Assembly: GCA_022640915.1 (NCBI GenBank)
Contig: JALCCT010000001.1
Coordinates: 1 to 64,000, forward strand
Length of the DNA: 64,000 nucleotides
Direction of reading: 5' to 3'
Source of the DNA: Bifidobacterium sp.
GTDB taxonomy: Bacteria > Actinomycetota > Actinomycetes > Actinomycetales > Bifidobacteriaceae
The notes under the pieces were generated by a model. It worked only from the letters and a program-made list of their open reading frames with translations. It did not search any database and had not been told where the DNA came from. Of the stretch, positions 16,357 through 27,844 are shown piece after piece; within the stretch, counting starts at the first letter, position 1, and every line of letters starts with the position of its first letter. The position numbers and the translations under genes are program-made.

Positions 16357-19119
16357 ATGACTGATCAGGACAAGAGTAATACCACGGGCACCGGCAACAC
16401 GATGGATGCTGCAATCGCCGCGACGCTGACCCCACTTCCCGACAAGGTCGGCGTCGACGGGCTTGAAAGCAAGTGGCGTTCGGTATGGGATGAGACGGAT
16501 GTATACCGTTTCCGCAATACACGCGAGCGCAAAGCCGTCTACTCCATCGACACTCCCCCGCCCACCGTCTCCGGCTCACTGCATGTGGGGCATGTGTTCT
16601 CCTATACGCATACCGACGTGATCGCGCGCTACAAGCGTATGCGCGGCTACGACGTGTTCTACCCGATGGGCTGGGACGACAACGGGCTGCCGACCGAGCG
16701 CCGCGTGCAAAACTACTATGGCGTGCGCGTGGATACCTCACTCAAGTACGATCCCGATTTCAAGCCACCGTTCGAAGGCACCGACGGCAAAAAGATCGAC
16801 GCAAGGGATCAGGTACCGGTCAGCCGTCGGAATTTTATCGAGCTGTGCGAGAAGCTCACCAGCCAGGACGAGAAGCTGTTCGAGGCATTATGGCGTTCGC
16901 TGGGGCTTTCCGTGGATTGGGGCCAGACGTATCATACGATCGGCGATCACCCGCGGCGCGTGGCGCAAAAAGCGTTCTTGCGCAATCTGGCACGCGGCGA
17001 AGTCTATCAGAAAGACGCACCGGGCCTGTGGGACGTGACCTTCCAGACCGCCGTGGCACAGGCGGAACTCGAGAGCCGCGAATACCCCGGCTTCTACCAT
17101 CGCATCGCCTTCCGCTTCGCCGACGGCACGCCGATCTATGTCGAGACGACCCGGCCTGAGCTGCTCGCCGCATGCACCTCGCTGATCGCCAATCCCGAGG
17201 ACGAACGATACCAGCAGTACTTCGGGCAGGAGGTCACTTCCCCGCTGTTCAAGGTCAAAGTGCCGGTGCTTGCCCATCCCGCTGCCGAAATGGACAAGGG
17301 CGCGGGCATCGCCATGTGCTGCACTTTCGGCGACATGACCGACGTGCAATGGTGGCGTGAGCTCAAGCTGCCCACCCGGCCGATCATCCAACGCAACGGG
17401 CGCATCGTGATGGGCACCCCGGAATGGATAACCGACGAAGGCGGGCGCAAGACTTTCACGCAGACCGCCGGCAAAACCACATTCTCCGCCCGCAAGATCA
17501 TCGTGGACGCGCTACGCGAATCCGGCGACCTGGATGGTGAGCCAACTCCGACCGACCGTATGACGAACTTCTATGAAAAAGGCGATAAGCCACTCGAAAT
17601 CGTCACTTCGCGTCAATGGTACCTGCGCAACGGCGGCACGGACGAAGCGCTCAACGCGGAGCTGATCGAACGCGGCAAGGAACTGCAATTCCATCCTGAT
17701 TTCATGCGTGTGCGCTACGAAAACTGGGTGCACGGGTTGAATGGCGATTGGCTCATCTCCCGCCAACGCTTCTTCGGCGTACCATTCCCGCTGTGGTACC
17801 CGGTCGACGCGAACGGCGAGACCGACTACGCCCATCCGATCACACCAGGCGAAAACCAGCTGCCCATCGACCCGACCAGCGACGTGCCGACAGGGTACAC
17901 GGAGTCGCAGCGCGACCAGCCGAACGGTTTCACGGCCGAGCAGGACATTATGGACACTTGGGCTACGTCCTCGCTCACCCCGCAGATCGTGACGCACTGG
18001 GCAGAGCCAGACGAAGCCAGCCAGAGGCTGTTCAAGGCCACCTTCCCCATGGATTTGCGTCCGCAGGGCCAAGACATCATCCGCACCTGGCTTTTCAGCT
18101 CAGTTGACCGCGCTCACTTGGAGAACGGCTGCCTGCCATGGGCGCATACCGCTCTGTCCGGCTGGATCTTGGATCCGGATCACAAAAAGATGTCGAAATC
18201 AAAGGGCAATGTCGTTGTGCCAAATGAGCCGATCAAGAAGTTCGGCGCGGATGCGGTGCGTTACTGGGCCGCCTCCGCGCGTCTCGGCTTGGACGCCACC
18301 TACGACGAAGGCCAAATGAAGATCGGGCGCCGCCTGGCAATCAAGCTACTCAATGCAACCAAGTTCGCACTGGCGATCGGGCGCGAGGACGAGAATCACC
18401 ATGTCGGCAAGCCGGCCACGCAGGTCTGGAGGCCCGCTGACGTGACCGAGGCATTGGATCGCTCGGTTATGGCCTCGCTGGCGAACGTGGTGCGCGAAGC
18501 TGGACAGGACTTGGACTCATACGAGCATTCCAAAGCTTTGGAAGCCATCGAGACCTTCTTCTGGCAATTCTGCGACGACTATATCGAGCTGGTGAAGAAC
18601 CGTGCATACGGCACTGCGGATGCGACCGGAAAAGTGCCTGGGGACTGTGCAGTGCTCTCTGCACGCACGACCCTGGGACTCGGCCTGGACGCCTTCGCGC
18701 GGCTGTTCGCACCGTATCTGCCCTATGCCACGGAAGAGGTGTGGTCGTGGATGCACGATAGCACCGGCTCCGTGCATCGCGCGGCGTGGCCTGATGCCGC
18801 GCTGTACGAGCAGGCGGCTGCCGACGGCGATGCGGATACGCTACTGTGGGCCGGCAAGGCGCTGGCTGAGCTGCGCGGGCTGAAGTCGCAGGCCAAGGTT
18901 TCCATGAAGACTCCTATTCTTTCCGCTACCCTGCTGGTGCCCGCGTCTGGCGTCCAGGCGGTTAAGTCTGCGCTCAACGACATCGCCGAGGCGGGCCGCG
19001 CCACCGGGGCGTTAACCGTACAGTCCGTCGAAGCCGACGAAGGAGAATCGAGCGAACCTGCCATAACCGTCATCGCCAGCGAGCTCGGAGAGCCGCCGGC
19101 CAAGAAACCGAAGCACTGA
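16357..19119 (+). CDS. valS: Valyl-tRNA synthetase
   Basis: A class I aminoacyl-tRNA synthetase of about 920 residues. The HIGH-type motif is SGSLHVGHVFSYTHTD and the KMSKS motif is HKKMSKSKGNVVVP. Between them is the CP1 editing domain (YVETTRPELLAACT region). After KMSKS, ADAVRYWAASARLGLD and MKIGRRLAIKLLNATKF resemble the archaeal/rickettsial-like ValRS subtype rather than the E. coli type. The C-terminus is short, lacking the long coiled-coil arm of typical bacterial ValRS. The ATG at 16357 is chosen over a TTG at 16348; no clear ribosome binding site is visible. Confidence 0.93.
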   Translation: MTDQDKSNTTGTGNTMDAAIAATLTPLPDKVGVDGLESKWRSVWDETDVYRFRNTRERKAVYSIDTPPPTVSGSLHVGHVFSYTHTDVIARYKRMRGYDVFYPMGWDDNGLPTERRVQNYYGVRVDTSLKYDPDFKPPFEGTDGKKIDARDQVPVSRRNFIELCEKLTSQDEKLFEALWRSLGLSVDWGQTYHTIGDHPRRVAQKAFLRNLARGEVYQKDAPGLWDVTFQTAVAQAELESREYPGFYHRIAFRFADGTPIYVETTRPELLAACTSLIANPEDERYQQYFGQEVTSPLFKVKVPVLAHPAAEMDKGAGIAMCCTFGDMTDVQWWRELKLPTRPIIQRNGRIVMGTPEWITDEGGRKTFTQTAGKTTFSARKIIVDALRESGDLDGEPTPTDRMTNFYEKGDKPLEIVTSRQWYLRNGGTDEALNAELIERGKELQFHPDFMRVRYENWVHGLNGDWLISRQRFFGVPFPLWYPVDANGETDYAHPITPGENQLPIDPTSDVPTGYTESQRDQPNGFTAEQDIMDTWATSSLTPQIVTHWAEPDEASQRLFKATFPMDLRPQGQDIIRTWLFSSVDRAHLENGCLPWAHTALSGWILDPDHKKMSKSKGNVVVPNEPIKKFGADAVRYWAASARLGLDATYDEGQMKIGRRLAIKLLNATKFALAIGREDENHHVGKPATQVWRPADVTEALDRSVMASLANVVREAGQDLDSYEHSKALEAIETFFWQFCDDYIELVKNRAYGTADATGKVPGDCAVLSARTTLGLGLDAFARLFAPYLPYATEEVWSWMHDSTGSVHRAAWPDAALYEQAAADGDADTLLWAGKALAELRGLKSQAKVSMKTPILSATLLVPASGVQAVKSALNDIAEAGRATGALTVQSVEADEGESSEPAITVIASELGEPPAKKPKH

Positions 19120-19148
19120 ACAAGGCCCAGCCAAGCCCGTGATATAGC

Positions 19149-19192
19149 GGATCGGGCATGGTACGTACCATGCCACGTACTATGCCCGATCC
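19149..19192. terminator. Long inverted repeat after valS
   Basis: An 18-bp inverted repeat with one mismatch (GGATCGGGCATGGTACGT / ACGTACTATGCCCGATCC) and an 8-nt loop lies 30 bp after the valS stop. A shorter palindrome GGTACGTACC is nested in it. There is no T-run. It probably ends valS transcription before the convergent chorismate mutase gene. Confidence 0.65.
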
Positions 19193-19258
19193 TGCGTATG
19201 GGAGGATTTGCGACAAGTACCCCCTCGTGGCCGCCGGAGGGCTGTCCATGCGCTGCGA

Positions 19259-19288
19259 CGGCTTTTCGCCAGTGCTGGCGGAAAGCCG
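19259..19288 (-). terminator. Terminator hairpin of the chorismate mutase gene
   Basis: A 14-bp stem (CGGCTTTTCGCCAG / CTGGCGGAAAGCCG, one G-T wobble) with a 2-nt apex lies immediately past the stop of the reverse-strand gene at 19292. Confidence 0.65.
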
Positions 19289-19291
19289 GAT

Positions 19292-19696
19292 TCAGGCGAA
19301 CACGTCGAGAACCTGGGAATCGCCTTCAGCGGCAGCGATACGCGCATGGCGTTTTTTGGTTTCAGTGACGACAAATTCGCGATACATTTCGGCGATGTCC
19401 GGATCCAATCCGGCGTCCTCGGCGATGCGATGCAGACGCTTGATCTGCGACTCCTCGCGCTGATAATCGGCCGGCGCAAATCCAGCTTCGGCCTTGAACC
19501 AGCCCACTTGCGCGGTGGCCTTGAACCGCTCGGCCAACAGCGCAATAACTGCGGCATCGATGTTGTCGATGGATTGGCGCAGCTGCGTGATGCGTTCGAC
19601 CGCCGCAGCCACTTCCGGGTTATGATCGGCCTGCACGGAGGCTATCGTCGTGCTGCGCCAGTCGCCGTGCCCGCCATCAGTATCGCTTTCACTCAT
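19292..19696 (-). CDS. Chorismate mutase, AroQ class
   Basis: A 134-residue all-alpha protein; such enzymes convert chorismate to prephenate for Phe and Tyr synthesis. The pattern begins at about residue 35 with ITQLRQSIDNIDAAVIALLAER, the first AroQ helix with its conserved Arg, followed by FKATAQVGWFKAE. It then has YQREESQIKRLHRIAEDAGL and IAEMYREFVV, as in monofunctional AroQ-beta/gamma-like proteins of Actinobacteria. The first ~30 residues are variable. No signal peptide, so cytosolic. It is transcribed toward valS and ends at its own hairpin. Confidence 0.82.
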   Translation of the reverse strand: MSESDTDGGHGDWRSTTIASVQADHNPEVAAAVERITQLRQSIDNIDAAVIALLAERFKATAQVGWFKAEAGFAPADYQREESQIKRLHRIAEDAGLDPDIAEMYREFVVTETKKRHARIAAAEGDSQVLDVFA

Positions 19697-19867
19697 ACCA
19701 ACACACTAGCGCACGATACCGCCGGGGCAGCGGCTGGCGTCTACGCTGATCGTTGCCGCAACAATCGGCTTCTCAACACAGCTGCAATCGAAGCAGCCCA
19801 TCGCCTGATGCGGCGGCACAAAGCATCTTGCCGGCACATCGCAAGCAGTCTGCTACGTGCCTGTGAG

Positions 19868-20329
19868 TCAACCCTCGAAATAGGTCTGCAGAATCAAAGT
19901 GGTTTCCGTGTTGACAGGAACAGTTCGATGGATGAGGTTGAGTAGTTCCTCGAGCCTCCCCGGCGAAGCGACCCGCACCACCAGCAGGAAGCTGGGGGCT
20001 CCGGCAATCGAATAGCACGAGATAATGCCCTCGATTCCTTTTAATCTGCCCGGAATGCCAGATTCCTGCGTGTAATCCAACGGGGTCACGGAGACGAAGG
20101 CGCTGATAGGAAGGCCGCGTTTCTCCTGATCGATGACAGCGCGGTACCCAGTGATGACGCCACGGCGCTCAAGCTTCTGCACCCGCGACTGCACAGCCGA
20201 AACCGACAGCCCTGAAACTGACGAAAGCTGGGCGAGCGTAGCCCGGCCATCGGCCTCCAACATATTTACGATGGCGGCATCAGTAGCGTCAATACCTTCG
20301 TAAGCTTTGCCTGGCTCGGTTTCGCCCAT
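19868..20329 (-). CDS. Lrp/AsnC-family transcriptional regulator
   Basis: 153 residues: an N-terminal helix-turn-helix (about 14-60; AIVNMLEADGRATLAQLSSVSGLSVSAVQ is the classic AsnC pattern) and a C-terminal RAM/ACT-like effector domain (ISAFVSVTPLD, GIEGIISCYSIAGAPSFLLVVRV). Such proteins sense amino acids and form octamers. It is divergent from the aminotransferase at 20536, with an AT-rich space between, so it very likely controls that gene and itself. Confidence 0.88.
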   Translation of the reverse strand: MGETEPGKAYEGIDATDAAIVNMLEADGRATLAQLSSVSGLSVSAVQSRVQKLERRGVITGYRAVIDQEKRGLPISAFVSVTPLDYTQESGIPGRLKGIEGIISCYSIAGAPSFLLVVRVASPGRLEELLNLIHRTVPVNTETTLILQTYFEG

Positions 20330-20439
20330 CAGACCCCTCTATTCCGCTTCGCATTGCGTCGCGCACACCACGTATGTTGCGCTGCCTTCAAGAATATCCC
20401 TTTGTCGGCCAGTGCGGAGCGCTCGTTACCGACACATAG

Positions 20440-20535
20440 TTACATAACAGTAATATTTGTTGTCTTAGGATGTATATAGAGTAATTATTCTTCTTATACT
20501 CGATATTATCGTAAGTCTTTCCGAAAGCTGATGCT
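20440..20535. promoter_or_regulatory. AT-rich divergent promoter region between Lrp-type regulator and aminotransferase
   Basis: This is one of the few clearly AT-rich stretches in the window, with several A/T runs and a TATACT box near 20497 reading toward the aminotransferase. Lrp-type regulators favour such bendable AT-rich DNA. Exact operators cannot be fixed by eye. Confidence 0.45.
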
Positions 20536-21810
20536 ATGCACACTGTTACTATGCTCACCGAACCACGCGCTGCCTTGGCGGCGGCCACGCCTGCTATCGC
20601 ATCGCACGCAGCAAGCATCCCTCGCTCCGGCATCCGCGACGTCTTTGATCGGGTTGAAGCATATCCCGATGCCATTTCACTGTGTGTCGGTGAGCCAAGC
20701 GCCACCGCGGCCCCTCATATCGTCGAGGCTGCTTGCGATTCCATCCGGCGCGGGCAGACGAAGTACACCAACGTACTCGGCATAGAAGAGTTCCGGGAGG
20801 CCGCCGCCCGCTACAGCTTGGATGTGAAAGGCCTCCATTACGACCCGGCAGATGAGATCCAAGCGACCGCAGGAGCCACCTTCGCGCTATTTCTCGCACT
20901 GAAAGCCGTCTGCGACCCGGGCGACGAAGTCATCATCCCGTCGCCCTTCTTCACCTCATATGATGCTGAAACACTGCTCTGCGGCGCGAAGCCGGTGACG
21001 GTTGCGCTGCGCCCTGAACACCACATGCAATTAAACGCCGACGATATCGAGGCGGCGATCACGCCGCGAACCCGTGCGGTCATCATCAATTCGCCCGGCA
21101 ATCCCACAGGCGCCGTGACGCCGCGCGAAGAACTGGAGCGCATCGCGCAAATGTGCATGCGCCACAATATCTGGGCAATTTCGGACGAAGTCTACCATCC
21201 CTTTGTCTTCACGGATGGCCTGGATATAGCCCCATCGATTGCCGCCATCGATGGCATGAAAGAACGCACCATTGTGGTCGAAAGCCTGTCGAAGACCTTC
21301 GCCATGACCGGTTGGCGCATCGGCTACTTGCTGGCTCCGGCGCGAATCATCGAGCATACCGGCAAAATCGCCGAACTCATGCAATCCTCGGTGAATGCAA
21401 CCGCCCAGTATGCCGGCGTCGCGGCAATGGCCGGGACACAAGGACACATCGCGGCAATGAGGAACGACTACCGCGTCAAACGGCAGATTGTACTCGATGA
21501 ACTCGCCAACAGCGATGCCCTGAGCCTCATCGAGCCACAGGGCGCCTTCTACGCTTTCGTCGATATCCGCGCAACGGGGCTTGATTCGCAAAGCTTCGCC
21601 GAACAGCTGCTGCACGATGAGCGCGTTGCCGTCGTTCCGGGCGATGCCTTCGGCCGTGAAGGAGCCGGATTCGCAAGGCTCTCATATGCCGGTGACGCCA
21701 GCGAACTGCGCGAGGGCGTGCGCCGCATGCGCAGTTTCGCCGAACGCCTATGCGATTGCTCGCACGGCGGGCATGAACGCGTATGCCATGACTTGGGAAT
21801 CACAGCCTGA
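20536..21810 (+). CDS. PLP-dependent class I/II aminotransferase
   Basis: 424 residues of fold-type I. The PLP Lys lies in ESLSKTFAMTGWRIGYL. NSPGNPTGAV and ISDEVYHPFVF supply the conserved Asn, Asp and Tyr, and GAGFARLSYA contains the C-terminal substrate-binding Arg. It resembles aspartate/aromatic aminotransferases of the AspC/PatA group; the exact substrate is not clear. Its pairing with a divergent Lrp/AsnC regulator suggests amino-acid-responsive expression. The start may be the ATG at 20536 or 20551. The C-terminal ~20 residues (Cys/His-rich) extend past the usual end. Confidence 0.85.
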   Translation: MHTVTMLTEPRAALAAATPAIASHAASIPRSGIRDVFDRVEAYPDAISLCVGEPSATAAPHIVEAACDSIRRGQTKYTNVLGIEEFREAAARYSLDVKGLHYDPADEIQATAGATFALFLALKAVCDPGDEVIIPSPFFTSYDAETLLCGAKPVTVALRPEHHMQLNADDIEAAITPRTRAVIINSPGNPTGAVTPREELERIAQMCMRHNIWAISDEVYHPFVFTDGLDIAPSIAAIDGMKERTIVVESLSKTFAMTGWRIGYLLAPARIIEHTGKIAELMQSSVNATAQYAGVAAMAGTQGHIAAMRNDYRVKRQIVLDELANSDALSLIEPQGAFYAFVDIRATGLDSQSFAEQLLHDERVAVVPGDAFGREGAGFARLSYAGDASELREGVRRMRSFAERLCDCSHGGHERVCHDLGITA

Positions 21811-21817
21811 GCAGACC

Positions 21818-21849
21818 CGCCCCGGCAGGCAGTGCCACATGCCGGGGCG
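21818..21849. terminator. Bidirectional hairpin between aminotransferase and rho
   Basis: A perfect 10-bp GC-rich stem (CGCCCCGGCA / TGCCGGGGCG) with a 12-nt loop fills the 44-bp space between two convergent stop codons. Confidence 0.7.
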
Positions 21850-21854
21850 CTCGA

Positions 21855-23897
<2,043 letters not shown>

Positions 23898-24219
23898 TGG
23901 TGTTGCCTTTCCTTGGCTCTCCTCGACACACTTGCCGGAGAGCTGTACGAAAAAGATGCGGAATAACCGCTTGTGAATGTCCGGTGCCATCGCAATCGGC
24001 TATCGGACTCCGTTCACTGTACAACGCAGCATCGACCGACGCAACATATCGCACCCACAGGTTTACACCAAGCCCATATGCAACAACGGCAAACACGCAG
24101 TGAGGCGGACCGGATTCGCATCGAATAATACATCGACGCAGATCCGATCCGCCTCATCGTGAGATCATCACGCTAACGCATCATGCGATTCGATCGCATG
24201 CTGTGCGCGGGCTGCTTTG
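23898..24219 (-). promoter_or_regulatory. 322-bp rho leader with inverted repeats
   Basis: No gene is seen here. A 14-bp inverted repeat with one mismatch (24102-24115 and 24142-24155) and a perfect 8-bp palindrome with a 3-nt loop (CATGCGAT / ATCGCATG, 24182-24200) lie between the FAD-protein stop and rho. The second is 20 bp past that stop and may be its terminator. The long leader fits rho autoregulation known in other bacteria, but this is inferred. Confidence 0.45.
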
Positions 24220-25950
24220 TCACTTCTTCTCGTGGTAGGACTTTTCAGTGTTTACCGACCACACATTGCGTTTCGAGGTCTTGCCGCCCCTGATATTGCT
24301 CACGGCTTCGATGGCGCTGGCCATCGAATGATCCTGATTATTGTAGCGGTGCTGTCCGTTGCGACCCACGCAGTACAAATTGCCGAAGGAATCAAGGTAT
24401 TCGACCAGCTCGGGCATATGCTCATAGGTGTCGAAGTATGCCGGATATGCCTTCTGCACGCGTTCGCGATGCGAGTCGAGCACATCCTTCGGCCCATTGA
24501 TGAGCCGCATGCGGGTGAGCTCTTTGATCGCGAACTTGGTGGCGTCGTCGTCGCTCATATTCCAGAAGTCGTCGTTTTCCTGGCAGAAGTATTCGAGGCC
24601 GACCCACACCGTGTCGTCAACATCCTTGACCAGATACGGGCTCCAATTGTTGAAAATCTGCACACGGCCAACCTTGTAGCCCGGATCCTGCACATAAATC
24701 CAACAATCCGGCACGATCTGCGGATCACCCAAGGTGGGGATGTCAGTGGTGTTCTGGATGCGCAGGTGCCTGACGAGCAGACCGATGGTCACGAAGTCGC
24801 GGTAGGGCAGGCCGTTGGCGACATGGATCATGTCTGCGGGAACAGCCTTGGGCTGGACAGATGCAGCCGGGACACCCTCGCGCTGAGCACTGTTAGCGCT
24901 GTCATCATTGGGCGCAGAATCGGCAGCTTGGTCGATATCGGCCGGTTTTACAGCCTCAGCGGCCCCAGCAGCCTTGCGCGTACCTCTGATCGGCCCTTCA
25001 GCCAGCGCATTGACCAGATCCTTGATCGGCATCGAGGAGATGAACTGGTCGGCTTTGAGCTCAGTACTTTTGCCCGCTGAATCGACATAGACCACCGAGG
25101 CGATTTTGCCGTTCTTCTGACGGATCTCGCGCACACGCGCATCCATGATGACCTTGGCCCCATTCTCGACACACTGGGATTCCACGGTTTCCCACAGCTG
25201 ACCGGGGCCGAGCTTGGGGTACCAGAACTCTTCGATCAACGAGGTTTCAACCTGGCTGCTGTCGCGCTTCTTCGGCAGCATCTTGAGCACCGCGTTCTTG
25301 AGCACCGCGACCACATCAAGTCCCTTGACGCGCTGCGCACCCCAGTCCGATGATATTTCCTTAGGCGGGCGACCCCAGACTTTCGCGGTGTATCCCTCAA
25401 AGAACATGGAGTACAGCTTGCGGCCGAAGCGGTTGATATAGAAGTTCTCGAGATTGTCTTCGGGAAGCTTGCTGAACATCGAATGCAGATAGCTGAACCC
25501 GACTTCCATTGTGAGCTTGAAGCCGAGCGCTTTGAGCAGCCCCGGAGTCAGCGAGATCGGGTAATCGAGGAAATGATGATTCCAGAAAATACGCGAGACA
25601 CGGTGGCGTTTCAGCATGACCTTGTCGGTGAGTTCCGGATCGGGGCCGCCGGGCTCCAGATCGTGATGCCGGCCAAGTTTCTTGTCGTCATACGACGGCG
25701 CGCCCTGCAGCGGCAGGATATTCTTCCACCAGTCCATGATCCGGTCATCCTTGGAGAAGAACCGGTGGCCTCCGATATCCATGCGGTTGCCATTATGCTT
25801 GACCGTACGTGAGATGCCCCCGAACTCCTTCGTGGCCTCCAACACGGTCACATCATAGTGGCCAGCGCCGCCGTTCTTGACGAACTCCCACGCGGCAGTA
25901 AGGCCGGCGGGTCCGCCGCCGATAATCACGATGGATTCCTTCTGCGTCAC
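24220..25950 (-). CDS. FAD-dependent oxidoreductase, protoporphyrinogen-oxidase/UDP-galactopyranose-mutase-like
   Basis: 576 residues starting GTG after a strong AGGAGG. A dinucleotide-binding [13 protein letters not shown] motif opens the protein, followed by [14 protein letters not shown] and [11 protein letters not shown], the flavoprotein amine-oxidase-like signature. [34 protein letters not shown] and the C-terminal [15 protein letters not shown] are typical of the family seen in polysaccharide loci. An insert of about 45 Ala/Asp/Pro-rich residues (about 330-375) interrupts the fold without removing core motifs. No glycosyltransferases are nearby, so the substrate is unknown. Cytosolic, no TM segment. 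Confidence 0.8.
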   Translation of the reverse strand: MTQKESIVIIGGGPAGLTAAWEFVKNGGAGHYDVTVLEATKEFGGISRTVKHNGNRMDIGGHRFFSKDDRIMDWWKNILPLQGAPSYDDKKLGRHHDLEPGGPDPELTDKVMLKRHRVSRIFWNHHFLDYPISLTPGLLKALGFKLTMEVGFSYLHSMFSKLPEDNLENFYINRFGRKLYSMFFEGYTAKVWGRPPKEISSDWGAQRVKGLDVVAVLKNAVLKMLPKKRDSSQVETSLIEEFWYPKLGPGQLWETVESQCVENGAKVIMDARVREIRQKNGKIASVVYVDSAGKSTELKADQFISSMPIKDLVNALAEGPIRGTRKAAGAAEAVKPADIDQAADSAPNDDSANSAQREGVPAASVQPKAVPADMIHVANGLPYRDFVTIGLLVRHLRIQNTTDIPTLGDPQIVPDCWIYVQDPGYKVGRVQIFNNWSPYLVKDVDDTVWVGLEYFCQENDDFWNMSDDDATKFAIKELTRMRLINGPKDVLDSHRERVQKAYPAYFDTYEHMPELVEYLDSFGNLYCVGRNGQHRYNNQDHSMASAIEAVSNIRGGKTSKRNVWSVNTEKSYHEKK

Positions 25951-26138
25951 ATTGACCTCCTATACACACAATAAATCATTCATACTTTACTTGATGTCGA
26001 ACGCAATACCGGTGAAACCGGCAAATATGCACGAATGCGACGCACGAAACCGACCGGATACAGTCAGCGCGTTCATCCAGTCGGGCGGACTCAGTCAATC
26101 ACAGCGCATCGTCAATTCCACGCGCAATCATTTCATGC

Positions 26139-26453
26139 TCAATCAAGCGAATCGGGAATATCGATATCCGATTTCTGCACTTCCTCCACGTTCACGTCTT
26201 TGAACGTAACGATACGCACGTTCTTGACGAACCGTGAGGAGCGATAGACATCCCACACCCATGCGTCAGTGAGCTGAACATCGAAATACACGTCCTGCCC
26301 GGCCGACCGCACGTTGAAATCGACCTTATTGGCCAGGTAGAAACGTCGTTCGGTCTCCACCACATACGTGAAAAGCTTAATGACGTCGCGGTATTCCCTG
26401 TAGAGCGAAAGCTCGGCGTCGGTTTCGTAATTGTCGAGATCCTCGGCGCTCAT
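26139..26453 (-). CDS. DUF2469 family protein
   Basis: A 104-residue acidic protein of the actinobacterial DUF2469 family: start MSAEDLDNYETDAELSLYREYRDV, centre TYVVETERRFYLANKVD, end VRIVTFKDVNVEEV. The length is typical. Its ATG overlaps the stop of the GNAT gene (ATGA), implying translational coupling. No function has been established for the family as far as I know; conservation in Actinobacteria suggests a housekeeping role. Confidence 0.85.
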   Translation of the reverse strand: MSAEDLDNYETDAELSLYREYRDVIKLFTYVVETERRFYLANKVDFNVRSAGQDVYFDVQLTDAWVWDVYRSSRFVKNVRIVTFKDVNVEEVQKSDIDIPDSLD

Positions 26454-27652
26454 TGACTGCCTTCCTTGCCGTTTTTGTGTCCGCGGCCCAAGCTGCGCCA
26501 CCAGGCCTGCCTGGACGATTTGCGCCCGGCTGCCGAAAAGGGCCAGCTGCCCTCCTGTGCTCCATCGTCGGCGGGCTGTGCGCCTTCGCTGTGACGCTGC
26601 AAATCGTCAGCCAAGGATTCGAGCCCCTTGTCGACGTCGCCATCAACGAAATCGTCAATATCTGCGCTGCCGCCAAACGCGTCAGCAGCATCAACGCCGT
26701 CAACGGCACCGGCAGCTTGCTGAGCAGGCTGAGAATCCTGCAACTGCACCGTCTGCGCCGCAGGATCTGCCTGGCCCGTCTGGGTGGCGTTGTCGATTCC
26801 ACCAGTTTTGCCCGCAATATCATCATTCGCGGCAATCGCAGCATCAGCCGAAGCTCCATTACGACGCTGCGCGATGCCTATCGAATGCTCGCGCGCACTG
26901 AGCGCCTCGCGTACTCCGGGGTTGTCTTCGATCACATGCATGCCGAACGCATCGAGAGAACGGATTGGATCGTACTCGTCCACCAAGGTGTCCAGCACAT
27001 GAAGATCCTGATATTTGTCGTTCTCCACGTCCCACAATGCGTCGCGCGATGTGCCCGACAGCACGAAACCAAGCGATTTGTAAACCGAAAGCGAACGCGA
27101 GTTCTTCTCCGGCACGGCCACCCAAATTCGATGCATGCCCAAGCCTGTGGGTTGTGACGCGAAACCATAGGTCATCACTCGCGGCATGGCGTCGCGCGAA
27201 TATCCACGTCCTCGATAGTCGCGCCCCAGAACAACCTGGATGCGGGCCGAACGCGCCCAGCCGTCGATATCGATAAGGAAGATCATGCCGATGACGCAAT
27301 CTCTGGCCGCATCTGCAGCGGCATCAGCGTGCGGCACATTGGTTACGATGGACCAAGCAATGGTACGACGCGATTCAGGGTCGCCAACTCCTGACTCATT
27401 CGGTGCCAGGCCTTGCGACCATGCGACCGAACGGCGTACCCACGTATGCACGGCCGCCCGCTCGGAGCTAGAGTCCTTGCCAGTAATCTTGGAAGCATTG
27501 TGGAATGCATCCAATTCGTCGAGACGATTCAAATCGTCGATGGTCGCGGGCCGCAGCCTTACCATTTCGCCCCGGATCGGTGGTATGACCAGACATGCGG
27601 GCAGCGCACGAGGCACTGCGCCATTCGACGGGCTTGCAGCATTGACTGACAT
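26450..27652 (-). CDS. GNAT-family N-acetyltransferase with long acidic C-terminal tail
   Basis: Residues ~25-215 are a RimJ/RimL-type GNAT fold: MVRLRPATIDDLNRL at the start, the acetyl-CoA loop in VLGRDYRGRGYSRDAM, and GMHRIWVAVPEKNSRSLSVYKSLGF as the last conserved block. The last ~150 residues are Ala/Asp/Gln-rich and probably disordered, ending in a basic RGHKNGKEG stretch. A GAGGA precedes the ATG. The tail overlaps the DUF2469 start codon, so the two are coupled. The acceptor (protein N-terminus or small molecule) is unknown. Confidence 0.78.
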   Translation of the reverse strand: MSVNAASPSNGAVPRALPACLVIPPIRGEMVRLRPATIDDLNRLDELDAFHNASKITGKDSSSERAAVHTWVRRSVAWSQGLAPNESGVGDPESRRTIAWSIVTNVPHADAAADAARDCVIGMIFLIDIDGWARSARIQVVLGRDYRGRGYSRDAMPRVMTYGFASQPTGLGMHRIWVAVPEKNSRSLSVYKSLGFVLSGTSRDALWDVENDKYQDLHVLDTLVDEYDPIRSLDAFGMHVIEDNPGVREALSAREHSIGIAQRRNGASADAAIAANDDIAGKTGGIDNATQTGQADPAAQTVQLQDSQPAQQAAGAVDGVDAADAFGGSADIDDFVDGDVDKGLESLADDLQRHSEGAQPADDGAQEGSWPFSAAGRKSSRQAWWRSLGRGHKNGKEGSQ

Positions 27653-27844
27653 TCGCTTATATTCCTCGATTTCGGTTACCGCTACTTACAGCTATGGTAC
27701 TCGCCGAGCTGTGGGAATCCAGTGTGTGTGCCAAATGGTGTGGACCGGCTGCGTATGGTGAGGCAACGGACCTAACCTGTCTGCGCCGGCGTTGCAATCG
27801 TGTGCCGGTGCAGACAGATCGGGCCCGTTCGTGCGATCTGCGGT

